Assembly: GCA_014595895.1 (NCBI GenBank)
Contig: JABUKB010000006.1
Location: forward strand, 79,363 to 143,362
Source: Lysinibacillus odysseyi
GTDB taxonomy: Bacteria; Bacillota; Bacilli; Bacillales_A; Planococcaceae
Direction: 5' to 3'
DNA: 64,000 nucleotides
The notes under the pieces are model-generated. The model worked only from the letters and a program-made list of their open reading frames with translations. It was not told the origin of the DNA and did not search any database. Position 1 is the first letter of the stretch. Every line of letters starts with the position of its first letter. Position numbers and translations under genes: made by a program. Below are positions 33,338-42,336 of the stretch, one piece after another.

Positions 33338-34915
33338 TTAGAAATAACGCCTTGCCCCTGAATAATTCTTTTTATAAACTCCCGTATTCATCGATTCGAT
33401 TTTCACTTTTGAAGCATAGTGTGGTGCATGTAACATTTTGCCGTCACCAACATATAGCCCCACATGATATACTTTTCCCTTGCCGCCATTATACGCAAAG
33501 AATACGAAGTCCCCAGGTTTTAAATTCTTCTTCGCAACGGCCTTTCCGCCTGTCGCCTGGTAAAATGAATCACGAGGAATCATAACTCCATGCGTTCTAA
33601 ATACCGCATATAGAATCCCTGAGCAATCATATCCCCATGAAGATGTCCCTGCCCATAAATATGGTAAGCCTAAATAGCGTTTTGCTTCCTTAATAATTGT
33701 GGCAGCAGTCGGTTTTGGAATTTTGCTATATGATACATGCGACTTTGCATCGCTTTTCTTTAGTAACTTAATGCCTTTACTTGGCGTGTCCACATAATAA
33801 AACTTCGCATCCTCTTTGATTACAGGTAAAATCGTTGCATAACTAATTTCTAAAAACTTTGTTTTTGCATCTTCTTCCAAGAGATGTGCTTTTTGCGAAG
33901 TAACGATAGCAATGGCACAGTCGTCGTAATTTTTATTCGTTGCTACAACGTGAGCTTGTGGTACCCATCCTGGATAACCCGCCTTTAAATACGGGACATA
34001 TTGATTTTTTGCCGCAACACGTTGCCATTTACCTTTCGTTTCAAGTAATGAAACTTCATCACCATACAATGCTTGTGTGTCTGTTCGATCAACTAACCAT
34101 TTCTTTTGTGACAAGCTTAATGATGAAATCCATTTTTGCATTTCAACTGGCTTGTTTGTTGAAGGGCGATCAACAACACGCGCTTGATTTGGCTTATTCC
34201 ATAGGTTTGTTACGGCTACATCGACAACATATCGCTTCTTGCCCGTTTCTATTGCACAGCTTTCGAATACTGGCGGTGCTGGCTCCGTAGGTCGCAATGA
34301 AGGCTCAATAATTCTTGCCATATAGGAAGCGAAATCCCCACGCGTCATCATTGTATTTGGGTTGAATTTTTCGTTTTTTGCCGGAATTATAATTTTATTT
34401 GCTATGAATGCCTGAACCGCATTATATGCACTATGATTTTTTGGAATATCTGCGTATGTAGTTGTGGCTTGCCCTGTTAATTGGTACGCTTTCGCAAGAA
34501 TTTTTACTGCCTGCGCACGCGATAGCTTTGCATCAGGATTAAACTTTCCTTCATACCCCGTCATAATTCCCAACTCTGCAATTCCTGCTATGACAGGCAT
34601 TCGAGGGTCATCTGCTTGGACATCTTCATATGTAGGAATTGCACTCAGTTCTGTATCAACTTTTAATGCGCGAACGATGAACTCTGCCGCTTCATATCTT
34701 GTAATCGCATCATTCACACGGAATAGTTCATTCGGCTTCATCGTGATTACCCCTAAATCACTTAATACTGTAAGCTCTTTATTTAATTTTGAATCACTTT
34801 TTACATCTGAAAACATTTGGGCATACCCTACATTTGTTACTATAACGAACATGAAACAAATTATACTGATTTGAAAAAGAACTTTTCGAATCGTACACTT
34901 ATTGCTAGTTTTCAT
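33338..34915 (-). CDS. Secreted SLH-domain NlpC/P60 endopeptidase
   Basis: The 525-residue precursor has a signal peptide (about 1-32), three SLH domains (about 33-205, such as FSDVKSDSKLNKELTVLSDLG and ITRYEAAEFIVRAL), SH3-like segments (about 220-395) and a C-terminal NlpC/P60 domain. The catalytic Cys lies in WGYDCSGILYA and the His residues in HVGLYVG and MLHAPH. SLH domains anchor to pyruvylated wall polymer under an S-layer, and P60 cleaves peptidoglycan stem peptides. Its role is wall turnover or lysis. AAAGGAGGT precedes the ATG. It is monocistronic. Confidence 0.94.
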   Translation of the reverse strand: MKTSNKCTIRKVLFQISIICFMFVIVTNVGYAQMFSDVKSDSKLNKELTVLSDLGVITMKPNELFRVNDAITRYEAAEFIVRALKVDTELSAIPTYEDVQADDPRMPVIAGIAELGIMTGYEGKFNPDAKLSRAQAVKILAKAYQLTGQATTTYADIPKNHSAYNAVQAFIANKIIIPAKNEKFNPNTMMTRGDFASYMARIIEPSLRPTEPAPPVFESCAIETGKKRYVVDVAVTNLWNKPNQARVVDRPSTNKPVEMQKWISSLSLSQKKWLVDRTDTQALYGDEVSLLETKGKWQRVAAKNQYVPYLKAGYPGWVPQAHVVATNKNYDDCAIAIVTSQKAHLLEEDAKTKFLEISYATILPVIKEDAKFYYVDTPSKGIKLLKKSDAKSHVSYSKIPKPTAATIIKEAKRYLGLPYLWAGTSSWGYDCSGILYAVFRTHGVMIPRDSFYQATGGKAVAKKNLKPGDFVFFAYNGGKGKVYHVGLYVGDGKMLHAPHYASKVKIESMNTGVYKKNYSGARRYF

Positions 34916-35144
34916 TTGCTATAAACCTCCTTTAATTTTGAAAAATTTTGTAAAATCATATCCTTTCCTTTTAAATATAATAGTATTAATTGTAATTTTT
35001 TTCTATAATATTAAATTATTTTTTGATTTATATAAATTATTACAAAATTATTTTGATTCGATGTTATTTACCTAATCAATACACTTCAAAATCGGTTACA
35101 ACTTTTATATAACTAATCAAGCATCATTTTTGAATGAAGGAACG
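34916..35144. other. AT-rich upstream region of the SLH-P60 gene
   Basis: Very AT-rich with no frame of note. It presumably holds the promoter, but no single -35/-10 pair stands out. Confidence 0.4.
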
Positions 35145-35189
35145 AAAAGCCTAATTTCTCATTTTTATGTTGAGAAGCTAGGCTCTTTT
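35145..35189. terminator. Hairpin downstream of thpR, with T tracts on both strands
   Basis: AAAAGCCTA.TTCTC pairs with GAGAA.TAGGCTCTTTT. It lies about 100 bases beyond the thpR stop. Confidence 0.6.
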
Positions 35190-35287
35190 AATATTGAAAC
35201 TTCCTTAACGTTGTAAATCCGCATTTTCCTGACGCTCCCCCTATAATAGCTACTTAGTTCAATTAAAGAAAAACTATATTTTAGCCA

Positions 35288-35857
35288 TCAGTCTACTAAA
35301 GAAAACGCTGCAATCGATTCATATTTTGGTGTATTTTCTAGGTTTGATTTATATAAGACAATTTCACTTACTTCAAAAGATAAAGCCTTTTCTATAAAAG
35401 GGTTATGCGTGACTAAATCGACCATTTTGAAATCTTCATTTTTTCCCCATTTCCGGGCCAATGTGATATGGGGATGATAAGGACGTGTTTCTAAAGAGAA
35501 CCCTGCTGCAAGACAAGTTTTATGGACAATTTCCTGAAGTTGATATAACTGATTCACTTCATTCACTGCTCCCCAAAATATGCGAGGGGATTTTTGAGGA
35601 CCAAACACATTCAGTCCTGTAACCTCCAGCATAAAAGCTTTTTCTTTCTTAATGGCATCGCCGACCAATTCAATAACGAAGGACAGTTGCTGCGGGTTTA
35701 CTGCGCCAAGAAAAGCAAGGGTTATATGATAATCATTTAAATCCACCCAGCGTTTAAACTGGAACATTGGTTTGATTTGTGTCAGTTCATCGTGAATTGT
35801 TTGTTTAACATCATTCGGAATACGCACTGCCCAAAAATAGTGGGGCTGTCTCTCCAT
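35288..35857 (-). CDS. thpR: RNA 2',3'-cyclic phosphodiesterase
   Basis: The 189-residue protein of the 2H phosphoesterase superfamily has both HxTx motifs, DYHITLAFLG and YHPHITLARK. ThpR (formerly LigT, 2'-5' RNA ligase) opens 2',3'-cyclic phosphate ends of RNA to 2'-phosphates. GAGGTGAG lies just before the ATG. It is monocistronic, with a hairpin about 100 bases downstream. Confidence 0.92.
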   Translation of the reverse strand: MERQPHYFWAVRIPNDVKQTIHDELTQIKPMFQFKRWVDLNDYHITLAFLGAVNPQQLSFVIELVGDAIKKEKAFMLEVTGLNVFGPQKSPRIFWGAVNEVNQLYQLQEIVHKTCLAAGFSLETRPYHPHITLARKWGKNEDFKMVDLVTHNPFIEKALSFEVSEIVLYKSNLENTPKYESIAAFSLVD

Positions 35858-36140
35858 ATGCTCTCACCTCTTTTTATAATTGAAGCTACAAATAATAATG
35901 CTGAGCCCATGATAAAACGCTTTAGTGGATTAAGAATGAGCATTAATAACAAAATTAATGCATTTAAAATATAGTAAAAATATCCATTATAAAAAGCCAT
36001 TCAGACTCACGGGATGTAAATCTATCCACCTCTATGACAACAGCAATAATTGTTCCTAGATGTTTTGAGTAGTTTTCAAAACATGTTCTTTATTCGGTTT
36101 ATAGTTATTGCTTCTATGCTTTAAAAGTACAAAATAAAAA

Positions 36141-36181
36141 ACCTAATAAATCAATACTTGGGGTTTATTGATTTATTAGGT
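36141..36181 (-). terminator. Terminator of the deacetylase-permease operon
   Basis: Sixteen-base arms ACCTAATAAATCAATA/TATTGATTTATTAGGT. On the minus strand a run of six T follows. Confidence 0.85.
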
Positions 36182-36215
36182 GTATTTAAATGGGAGTATG
36201 TTTCTCTTTATATTA

Positions 36216-37574
36216 TCATTCTTCTAATGAAGGTGTGTTAGTGTTAATAATCGGTACAGCGTTTTTTATTAAGACATAATACAATGTTGCTGAAATAAGA
36301 ATGCCAACAATCCATGCTATATCAACACCATTCATAGCCTTCGCAATTGGACCTACATAGATTTCCGTATTTAAAAATGGGATTTGAAGCAATATTGTGA
36401 TTAAGTATACAGCAATTGTTTTTGTGTTGAAAACCTTAAAAATACCATCTTTCTTCTCATATTCACTGTGATGATAGTGTGTTCTTCCTAGAATAAAGAA
36501 GTCCATTAATGTAATTGTACTCCAAGGAATGATAAAGAATAGAACAAAGACTAAATACATTTGGAAATTAGCCATAAAGTTTCCTGCACCTATCGTAGCT
36601 ATTAGGCCCATGATTAGAGCAATGAAGAGCGATGCAAAAACACGTAACCTTGCAGTAGTTTTAAATGGAATGAAATTACTAATAATGGATAATAAAATAA
36701 TCCCTGCTCCATAAATATTTAACGAATTAATAACCAGTACGCCGATTGTTAGTGAAAATGCAATAATCCAACCGATTGTACCCATACTTTTAATTTGTCC
36801 CATGACATTCCCGTCAGTTACCATTGTTGCACTAAGAGCACCCAATACCATTAACCACGCTGAACTTAGGAATGTGCCAGCATAACTATAAAAAAATGTT
36901 TTCTTACTTTCCTCTGGTCTAATAAATCTTGTATGATCCGATACATATGGTCCATATGTTATTTGCCATGTTACACATATAGAAGTCATTAGTATAAAAG
37001 CAGATAAATTAAACTCTCCTGAAATTAATTGAGTACTATTTAAATTTGTAAACAGAAGAATTGTTAGAATAACAAAGATAAAAATAAATAGTATTGTAAA
37101 TACTCTTAAAGATTTTTGTAAAATGCTCTGACCAAAAATAGCAATGAGAACCATTGGAATTAGACTCACAATAACCATTAAATTCAGGTTCAGCCCTAAC
37201 GTTTCTTGCAATCCTTGACCTACTACTATCGTATTAGTAGATCCATAGCCGATATACATAATAAAAATAATAATCATAGGCAATATCGCACCGTAATAGC
37301 CAAATTGTGCACGACTTTGAACTACTTGCGGAAGACCGCTTTTAGGACCGATAGCAGCATGTAGAGCCATAATAATCGCGCCTATTGCATGTCCTAATAT
37401 AATTGAGATAGTTGCCCATAAAAAATCCAGCCCTACTAAAATAGCTAATGCTCCTGTTACTACTGTTGTAGATACTGTACTAGCTGAAAACCAGGTAAAG
37501 AACATTTCACTTGCTTTATGATTCCGTTTTTCAATAGGAATAAATTCATGACTAACATTTTCAATTTTGGCCAA
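36216..37574 (-). CDS. NCS1-family permease (cytosine/purine/thiamine/allantoin type)
   Basis: The 452-residue protein has 12 predicted membrane helices and the NCS1 features FFTWFSASTVSTTVVTGAL (helix 1 substrate/Na+ region), SGLPQVVQSRAQFGYYGAILP and WSTITLMDFF near helix 10. NCS1 carriers import nucleobases, hydantoins, allantoin or vitamins with Na+ or H+. It starts with TTG at 37574 behind GGAGGTG, 17 bases after the deacetylase gene, so the two form an operon. The substrate is likely the compound the deacetylase acts on or a product of it; this is inference. Confidence 0.88.
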   Translation of the reverse strand: MAKIENVSHEFIPIEKRNHKASEMFFTWFSASTVSTTVVTGALAILVGLDFLWATISIILGHAIGAIIMALHAAIGPKSGLPQVVQSRAQFGYYGAILPMIIIFIMYIGYGSTNTIVVGQGLQETLGLNLNLMVIVSLIPMVLIAIFGQSILQKSLRVFTILFIFIFVILTILLFTNLNSTQLISGEFNLSAFILMTSICVTWQITYGPYVSDHTRFIRPEESKKTFFYSYAGTFLSSAWLMVLGALSATMVTDGNVMGQIKSMGTIGWIIAFSLTIGVLVINSLNIYGAGIILLSIISNFIPFKTTARLRVFASLFIALIMGLIATIGAGNFMANFQMYLVFVLFFIIPWSTITLMDFFILGRTHYHHSEYEKKDGIFKVFNTKTIAVYLITILLQIPFLNTEIYVGPIAKAMNGVDIAWIVGILISATLYYVLIKNAVPIINTNTPSLEE

Positions 37575-37591
37575 TAAAAAACACCTCCAAA

Positions 37592-38710
37592 TTATCTAGA
37601 AATTAAACTTTTAAAAGATTCCCAATATTTTGATTGGGTTTTTATTACTTCATTAATTGCTTGTTGTTGAACGATATTAACCTCATCAAGTGCTTGTGAA
37701 CCTGTAAAAGGATCTTCTACGTCTGTTTTGATTCCAGACATTTCTTCAATTATGCGCAACGTACAGAATGGTACATAGGCATTGCTATATCCACCTTCAT
37801 GAACGAAGATGATATTCCCATTACTATGATTATCAGCTAATTTCAACATGACATTTGTTATTGCAGAAAAACCAGCTGCAGTCATATTCATACGACCAAG
37901 TGGATCAAACATTCCTGGATCTTGACCTGCTGAAATGATAATTAACTCGGGTTTAAATTCATTTGCAATTGGCTCTATAATTGATTGGAAAGCGCTTAAA
38001 TAACCTGCATCACCTGTACCAGCAGGTAATGGGATATTCACATTAAATCCTTCCCCTTTTCCTTTTCCTGTATCTGTAGCATATCCCGTATTATTAGGGA
38101 AGCTGAGATGCTGATGGATTGAAATAAATAATACTTCATCATCTTCATAAAACACTTTCTCAGTCCCATTTCCATGATGAACATCCCAATCTAAGATTAA
38201 AATTCGTTTTAAACCATATTCTTTTTGAGCATGGCGAGCAGCAATTGCTACATTGTTAAATATGCAAAAACCAATTCCCTTTTCCGGTTCCGCATGATGA
38301 CCTGGTGGGCGTGATAATGAATACGCATTTTTCACCCTAGAAGTTAACACTGAATCTACTGCTGTAATTGCTGCGCCTGCTGAAAGTAAAGCAATTTCAT
38401 AAGAACCTCTTCCAACAATTGCGTGATTCCCTGCATCTCCACCCGTTGTATCACTTAGTTGTTTGACATAATCCACATACGAAGGTAAGTGTACTTTCTC
38501 AATTTCTTCCCTTGTAGCTGAACGAGGCGAAATCGTCTCTAATTTTTCCATTAATCCGCAACGGTTTAATAGATTATTTACTCTTCTTTTTGTTGAAGGA
38601 TGCTCAACAAAAACATCAGGCTCTAAATATCCACCTGCTGGTAAATATAATGTTCCTGATCCGTTATCATGCCAAAAGAAACTTTCATCAAAAATGTATC
38701 CTGTTTTCAT
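37592..38710 (-). CDS. HDAC-family zinc amidohydrolase
   Basis: From ATG 38710 (GGAGGGGT upstream; a TTG one codon earlier is ignored) the protein has 372 residues. It is a class II HDAC-like enzyme: RPPGHHAEP (paired catalytic His), ILDWDVHHGNGTE (Asp and His zinc ligands), SAGQDPGMFDPLGRM (third zinc ligand Asp) and HEGGY (transition-state Tyr). Bacterial relatives hydrolyse acetylpolyamines or other N-acyl amines. It heads the operon with the NCS1 permease and is divergent from tetR, with two palindromes between. Confidence 0.93.
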   Translation of the reverse strand: MKTGYIFDESFFWHDNGSGTLYLPAGGYLEPDVFVEHPSTKRRVNNLLNRCGLMEKLETISPRSATREEIEKVHLPSYVDYVKQLSDTTGGDAGNHAIVGRGSYEIALLSAGAAITAVDSVLTSRVKNAYSLSRPPGHHAEPEKGIGFCIFNNVAIAARHAQKEYGLKRILILDWDVHHGNGTEKVFYEDDEVLFISIHQHLSFPNNTGYATDTGKGKGEGFNVNIPLPAGTGDAGYLSAFQSIIEPIANEFKPELIIISAGQDPGMFDPLGRMNMTAAGFSAITNVMLKLADNHSNGNIIFVHEGGYSNAYVPFCTLRIIEEMSGIKTDVEDPFTGSQALDEVNIVQQQAINEVIKTQSKYWESFKSLISR

Positions 38711-38772
38711 CAAAATAACCCCTCCAAACTCGTTTAATCAAAAATATAATCTATAATTCTGCTTTTCTCTCG

Positions 38773-38793
38773 AAAATGAACCGAATTCATTTT
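38773..38793. promoter_or_regulatory. Palindrome in the deacetylase-tetR intergenic region
   Basis: AAAATGAA-CCGAA-TTCATTTT, with eight-base arms. It shares the ATGAA/TTCAT half-site with the TetR-type operators at 38808 and 39532 but has a wider spacer. Confidence 0.5.
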
Positions 38794-38807
38794 CTTAAAA
38801 ACACAAT

Positions 38808-38826
38808 AAATGAATCTCATTCATTT
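38808..38826. promoter_or_regulatory. Candidate TetR operator 1
   Basis: AAATGAAT-CTC-ATTCATTT, with eight-base arms and a three-base spacer, lies between the divergent deacetylase and tetR genes. The same AATGAAT-N3-ATTCATT recurs before the SMR pair. Confidence 0.7.
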
Positions 38827-38930
38827 GTCAACAATATATCTAAATTATCTGAAATCCTCTTTTTGCCATTGTTTCCATGAATAATATGCGCTAAAATTTA
38901 ATCATTGAAAGAAAAGTGGTGATGTTCTGT

Positions 38931-39500
38931 ATGGATAAAAAACAACGAATTATTGATGCAGCCATAAAGCTTTTTGGCGAAAAAGGAATTGAAGGTACAA
39001 AAATTTCCGATATAGCGAAAAAAGCCAAAATTGCTCAAGGTACATTTTATTTATACTTTCCATCTAAATTATCTGTAATGCCTTCTATAGCAGAAATAAT
39101 GGTTAATGAAATGATTCGATCTATTAAGAGCAATGTATCAAACGACATAGAATTTTTCGGAAAGATGGAACAATTAATTGATACAGTTTTTGAGGTAACT
39201 AGAAAACATAAAGAGCTAGTTGGGATCATTTATGCAGGATTATCTGCTTCAGATTTTTTAGATGAGTGGGTAGATGCTTACGAGCCATATTATAGCTGGT
39301 TAACTAGCTTGCTAGATTCTGCAAATGAAAATAATGAGATTAATCTCGTAATAGATTCGTTTCAAACAGCTAAAATTATTTATGGATTAATTGAATCAGC
39401 TGCTGAACGTGCCTACTTATTTGACGAGAAAGCTGAAAATTTAATTTTACAAGATAAGAAAGATGTATTATGCTTTATAAAAAAAGCGTTAGCGAGATAA
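38931..39500 (+). CDS. TetR-family transcriptional regulator
   Basis: The 189-residue product (ATG 38931, with GGTGAT seven bases upstream; an ATG nine bases earlier is also possible) has a classic TetR helix-turn-helix: RIIDAAIKLFGEKGIEGTKISDIAKKAKIAQGTFYLYFPSK. The C-terminal domain is variable. Downstream lies an SMR pair, an arrangement like yvdT-yvdS-yvdR of Bacillus subtilis. Two or three matching palindromes near it suggest it represses itself, the deacetylase-permease operon and the SMR pair. Confidence 0.92.
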   Translation: MDKKQRIIDAAIKLFGEKGIEGTKISDIAKKAKIAQGTFYLYFPSKLSVMPSIAEIMVNEMIRSIKSNVSNDIEFFGKMEQLIDTVFEVTRKHKELVGIIYAGLSASDFLDEWVDAYEPYYSWLTSLLDSANENNEINLVIDSFQTAKIIYGLIESAAERAYLFDEKAENLILQDKKDVLCFIKKALAR

Positions 39501-39516
39501 TGAATTTAATCTCGCT
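39491..39516 (+). terminator. Terminator overlapping the tetR stop
   Basis: AGCGAGAT/ATCTCGCT stem followed by TTTC. It separates tetR from the SMR genes. Confidence 0.65.
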
Positions 39517-39531
39517 TTTCAAAAATATTAA

Positions 39532-39548
39532 AATGAATGACATTCATT
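39532..39548. promoter_or_regulatory. Candidate TetR operator 2, upstream of the SMR pair
   Basis: AATGAAT-GAC-ATTCATT has the same half-sites and spacing as operator 1, and lies 20 bases before the SMR start codon. A further ATTCATT follows in tandem. Confidence 0.7.
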
Positions 39549-39568
39549 CATTTTACAGGAGGGTTTTT

Positions 39569-39907
39569 ATGTCAAAAGGTTGGATGTATGTAATACTAAC
39601 CAGTTTATTTGAATTGTTTTGGATATTCGGTCTAAACTTTGCTTCACAATGGTGGCATTGGATTTTAATTGTTGTACTCGTAATGGCTGATTTGAAATTT
39701 TTAGCAATAGCATGCGAAACACTCCCGACGGGAACGGTATATGCCGTCTTTGCTGCTTTTGGAACTATCGGAACAACGCTAATGGATGCCTTCATTTTCA
39801 ACGAAGAGCTAACTATCCTTAAAATACTCTTTATATTTATTTTAGTTACAGGTGTTATTGGATTAAATATTGCTGATACAAAAGAAAATACATCAACTGC
39901 GGGGTGA
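39569..39907 (+). CDS. SMR-family efflux subunit 1
   Basis: I start it at ATG 39569 (AGGAGGG six bases upstream), giving 112 residues; the longer frame upstream runs through the operator and the tetR terminator. It has four membrane helices and the conserved Glu in helix 1 (LTSLFELFWIFGLNF). It is likely a subunit of a heterodimeric exporter, as in YvdS/YvdR or YkkC/YkkD, exporting guanidinium or quaternary amines in known pairs. The next subunit follows at once. Confidence 0.9.
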   Translation: MSKGWMYVILTSLFELFWIFGLNFASQWWHWILIVVLVMADLKFLAIACETLPTGTVYAVFAAFGTIGTTLMDAFIFNEELTILKILFIFILVTGVIGLNIADTKENTSTAG

Positions 39908-39912
39908 AGTAT

Positions 39913-40227
39913 ATGGGTTGGTTACTTGTAGCATTGGCTGCAATTAGTGAATTTGTAGCTGTTATTGGATTAAAAAAATACAGTATGCAGAAAACATTAC
40001 TTAATTTAGTTTTATATGCTGGTGGTTTTGCATTAGCATTGCTATGTCTCTATTCATCTTTTAATTTTTTACAAGTGAGTACGGCATATGCTGTTTGGAT
40101 TGGTATAGGAACTGCAGGTGCTGTTATTATCAATATGATTTTTTTTGGAGAATCCCGAAGTATTGGTCGAATATGCAGTGTAGGATTAATTATCATTGGG
40201 GTAGTTGGACTAAAGGCAATTACTTAA
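39913..40227 (+). CDS. SMR-family efflux subunit 2
   Basis: The 104-residue protein starts at ATG 39913, its ribosome binding site GGGGTGA including the stop of subunit 1. It has four membrane helices, helix-1 Glu in LAAISEFVAVIGLKK and the typical YAVWIGIGTAGAVI. The tight pairing suggests a heterodimer with opposite topologies. The substrate is unknown; shared control with the deacetylase suggests an amine. Confidence 0.92.
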   Translation: MGWLLVALAAISEFVAVIGLKKYSMQKTLLNLVLYAGGFALALLCLYSSFNFLQVSTAYAVWIGIGTAGAVIINMIFFGESRSIGRICSVGLIIIGVVGLKAIT

Positions 40228-40257
40228 TGATTTTCTGTTAGTCGACGAGCGATAGTT

Positions 40258-40376
40258 GAACTTACGGACTAGCAAAAATTCGTCTTCAAGATATAAATTT
40301 ATTAGATTTATTAATCGGTAAAATCATTGAAATTGCGTTAGAGAAAGGTTTTATCACGAGTAAAAGTAAGAAATAA
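40258..40376 (+). pseudogene. Remnant of an IS1182-type transposase
   Basis: Translation in two frames gives ELTD.QKFVF then INLLDLLIGKIIEIALEKGF ITSKSKK and a stop, resembling the N-terminal part of IS1182-family transposases. A stop and a frameshift break it and the rest is missing. Confidence 0.55.
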
Positions 40377-40388
40377 ACAAGGCAAGAA

Positions 40389-40421
40389 GGCACATTCTGT
40401 TCAAATCTAACAGAATGTGCC
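40389..40421 (+). terminator. Terminator-like hairpin
   Basis: Thirteen-base perfect arms GGCACATTCTGTT/AACAGAATGTGCC, then CTCTTTTT. It may terminate the SMR transcript or be part of the decayed IS. Confidence 0.75.
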
Positions 40422-40429
40422 CTCTTTTT

Positions 40430-40800
40430 ATCTAAAAACCAAGAGGTGTAAAAAACATAAGTTTTTCTTGGTTTGGAAATAACCAGTCCTTTAAGTGATT
40501 CGATCCACCTAGATAAAATAATAATCACGAAATCAGACCATCCATCATCAGGAAAAAAACGACGGTAATAAATATATATTGCCTACCATGTTATGAGTGT
40601 TTTCTAACGTATCCAAATCCACCTCAATAGTAACTTTTTGCACCAAACCTATCACTTCTTAATGGTTAAAATATATAACTAAAATTCATTCTTTCTAATA
40701 TCTCTTGTAATTTCCCAAAGACACTAGCGCCACTAGGATTTTCTTAAAAATTTCCAGCCGCCATGCAAGCTACCGCTGTTTAAATTTGCTTGTTCACGGG
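40430..40800. other. Intergenic interval before the PLD gene
   Basis: About 370 bases. An imperfect inverted repeat (AAACCAAGA...TCTTGGTTT type, 40436-40475) is visible; nothing else. Confidence 0.4.
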
Positions 40801-40833
40801 AACTAAAAGTACAACAGTATTGGAGGAATTTCA

Positions 40834-42297
40834 ATGAAAAAAGTTCAGAAGAAATGGAACAGCTGGAGTCGCAGAAATAAAGTTACAAGCGCTCTTATAC
40901 TTCTTTTGATTTTGCTATATATAGGAGAAATGTTATGGCATACATATAAACCGTTGCCGGAAGACATCTCCTATGAAGGAGACTTGCATAGAACAGACAA
41001 TATTGAAATGCTAACGGATTTAACTTATGCACAAGACCAAGAAGGGACCAATCGGAAACATGAGAATCATATATTTGATGAAGTTTATACATTGATTGAT
41101 GAAGCCGAACAGTTTGTGGTGGTGGATTTCTTTTTAATGGATGGGTATTTCGATGAAAAAGAAAATTTCCCGCCAATCGCGAATATCCTCTCTGACAAGC
41201 TTGCCGAGAAAAAGAAAAACAATCCCGATATGCCGGTTGTTTTCATCACCGATCCGCTAAATAAGGGCTATGGCTCCTATGAAACCCCGTGGTTCAAGAA
41301 AATGCGCGAAGCCGGAGTAGAAATTGTTTACACCGATTTAGAACAGCTGCGGGATTCCACGCCAATTTATTCAGGCTTATACCGATTAATTTTTCAATGG
41401 TTCGACCACGACGGCAAAGGATGGATTGCCAACCCCATGTCAAGCAAAGCGCCAAAAATGACCGTATCTTCCTATTTGGAACTGCTCAACGTGAAAGCCA
41501 ACCACCGCAAAGCGGCCGTTTCGGAAAAGGAAGCGATTATCACATCATCAAACCCGCATGATGGAAGTGGCTTCCACGGAAATCTTGGTTTGAAAGTAAC
41601 GGGACCCGTCATAAACGATATTCTGAAGGCAGAAGAAGCGGTGTCGCTCATGTCGCATGGTCCGAAATTGCCGAGGGCTGATATACCTCAGCAAGGTGAC
41701 GGCCAGTATGCTGTACAATATTTGACCGAGAAGAAAATTTTGGACGCCTTGCTTGAAGATTTAGCGGCGACAAAAGCAGGAGATAAAATTTGGATTGGCA
41801 TGTTCTTTATTGCCCAGCGTGACATTGTCAACACCTTAACAGATGCAGCAAACCGGGGCGTGCAGGTGAATATGATTCTAGACCCAAATGAAAACTCATT
41901 CGGTCAGGAAAAGTCCGGTCTGCCGAATCGACCGGTTGTGAACGAACTGCTTGAGGATACAAATGAACAAATCAACATTCGCTGGTACAACACCGTAATC
42001 GGTCAATACCATACAAAAGCACTCTGGATTCAAACGGCGGAACAAACAATCATTTCAAGTGGTTCTGCCAACTATACGGAACGAACATTGGAGAATTACA
42101 ACCTGGAAAATAACGTACGCATCCTCGCTCCAAATGATAGCGCGCTCGCCTTGGATATGGAACGATATTTTGAACGGCTTTGGAAGAATGAAGATGCCCT
42201 CTACACTCTTGATGCGGAAGAATATCAGGATAACCTCTCTTGGTGGCAGCGCTGGATTTACGCGGCTCAAAAAGCAGCCAAGGTAACCACTTATTAA
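40834..42297 (+). CDS. Phospholipase D-family protein
   Basis: The 487-residue protein has an N-terminal membrane helix (about 18-36) and two PLD half-sites: NHRKAAVSEKEAIITSSN near residue 227 and YHTKALWIQTAEQTIISSGSANYTE near 389, each an HxK motif with downstream Ser/Asn. It probably acts on phosphodiesters such as phospholipids at the outer membrane face, in the manner of cardiolipin-synthase relatives. GGAGG precedes the ATG, and a terminator follows. It is flanked by decayed mobile DNA and is possibly acquired. Confidence 0.9.
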   Translation: MKKVQKKWNSWSRRNKVTSALILLLILLYIGEMLWHTYKPLPEDISYEGDLHRTDNIEMLTDLTYAQDQEGTNRKHENHIFDEVYTLIDEAEQFVVVDFFLMDGYFDEKENFPPIANILSDKLAEKKKNNPDMPVVFITDPLNKGYGSYETPWFKKMREAGVEIVYTDLEQLRDSTPIYSGLYRLIFQWFDHDGKGWIANPMSSKAPKMTVSSYLELLNVKANHRKAAVSEKEAIITSSNPHDGSGFHGNLGLKVTGPVINDILKAEEAVSLMSHGPKLPRADIPQQGDGQYAVQYLTEKKILDALLEDLAATKAGDKIWIGMFFIAQRDIVNTLTDAANRGVQVNMILDPNENSFGQEKSGLPNRPVVNELLEDTNEQINIRWYNTVIGQYHTKALWIQTAEQTIISSGSANYTERTLENYNLENNVRILAPNDSALALDMERYFERLWKNEDALYTLDAEEYQDNLSWWQRWIYAAQKAAKVTTY

Positions 42298-42308
42298 CGG
42301 AAAAATAA

Positions 42309-42336
42309 AGATGCCTCCTATTTGAATGTGGCATCT
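42309..42336 (+). terminator. Terminator after the PLD gene
   Basis: AGATGCC/GGCATCT arms, then CCTTTTTG. Confidence 0.7.

Noticed and set aside
35782..36000. 72-codon hydrophobic frame overlapping the start of thpR
   Set aside because: No good ribosome binding site, 76-base overlap with a well-supported gene, and hydrophobicity explained by AT-rich sequence.
40286..40528. 80-codon minus frame
   Set aside because: Antisense to the IS1182-like remnant and spanning a terminator hairpin.
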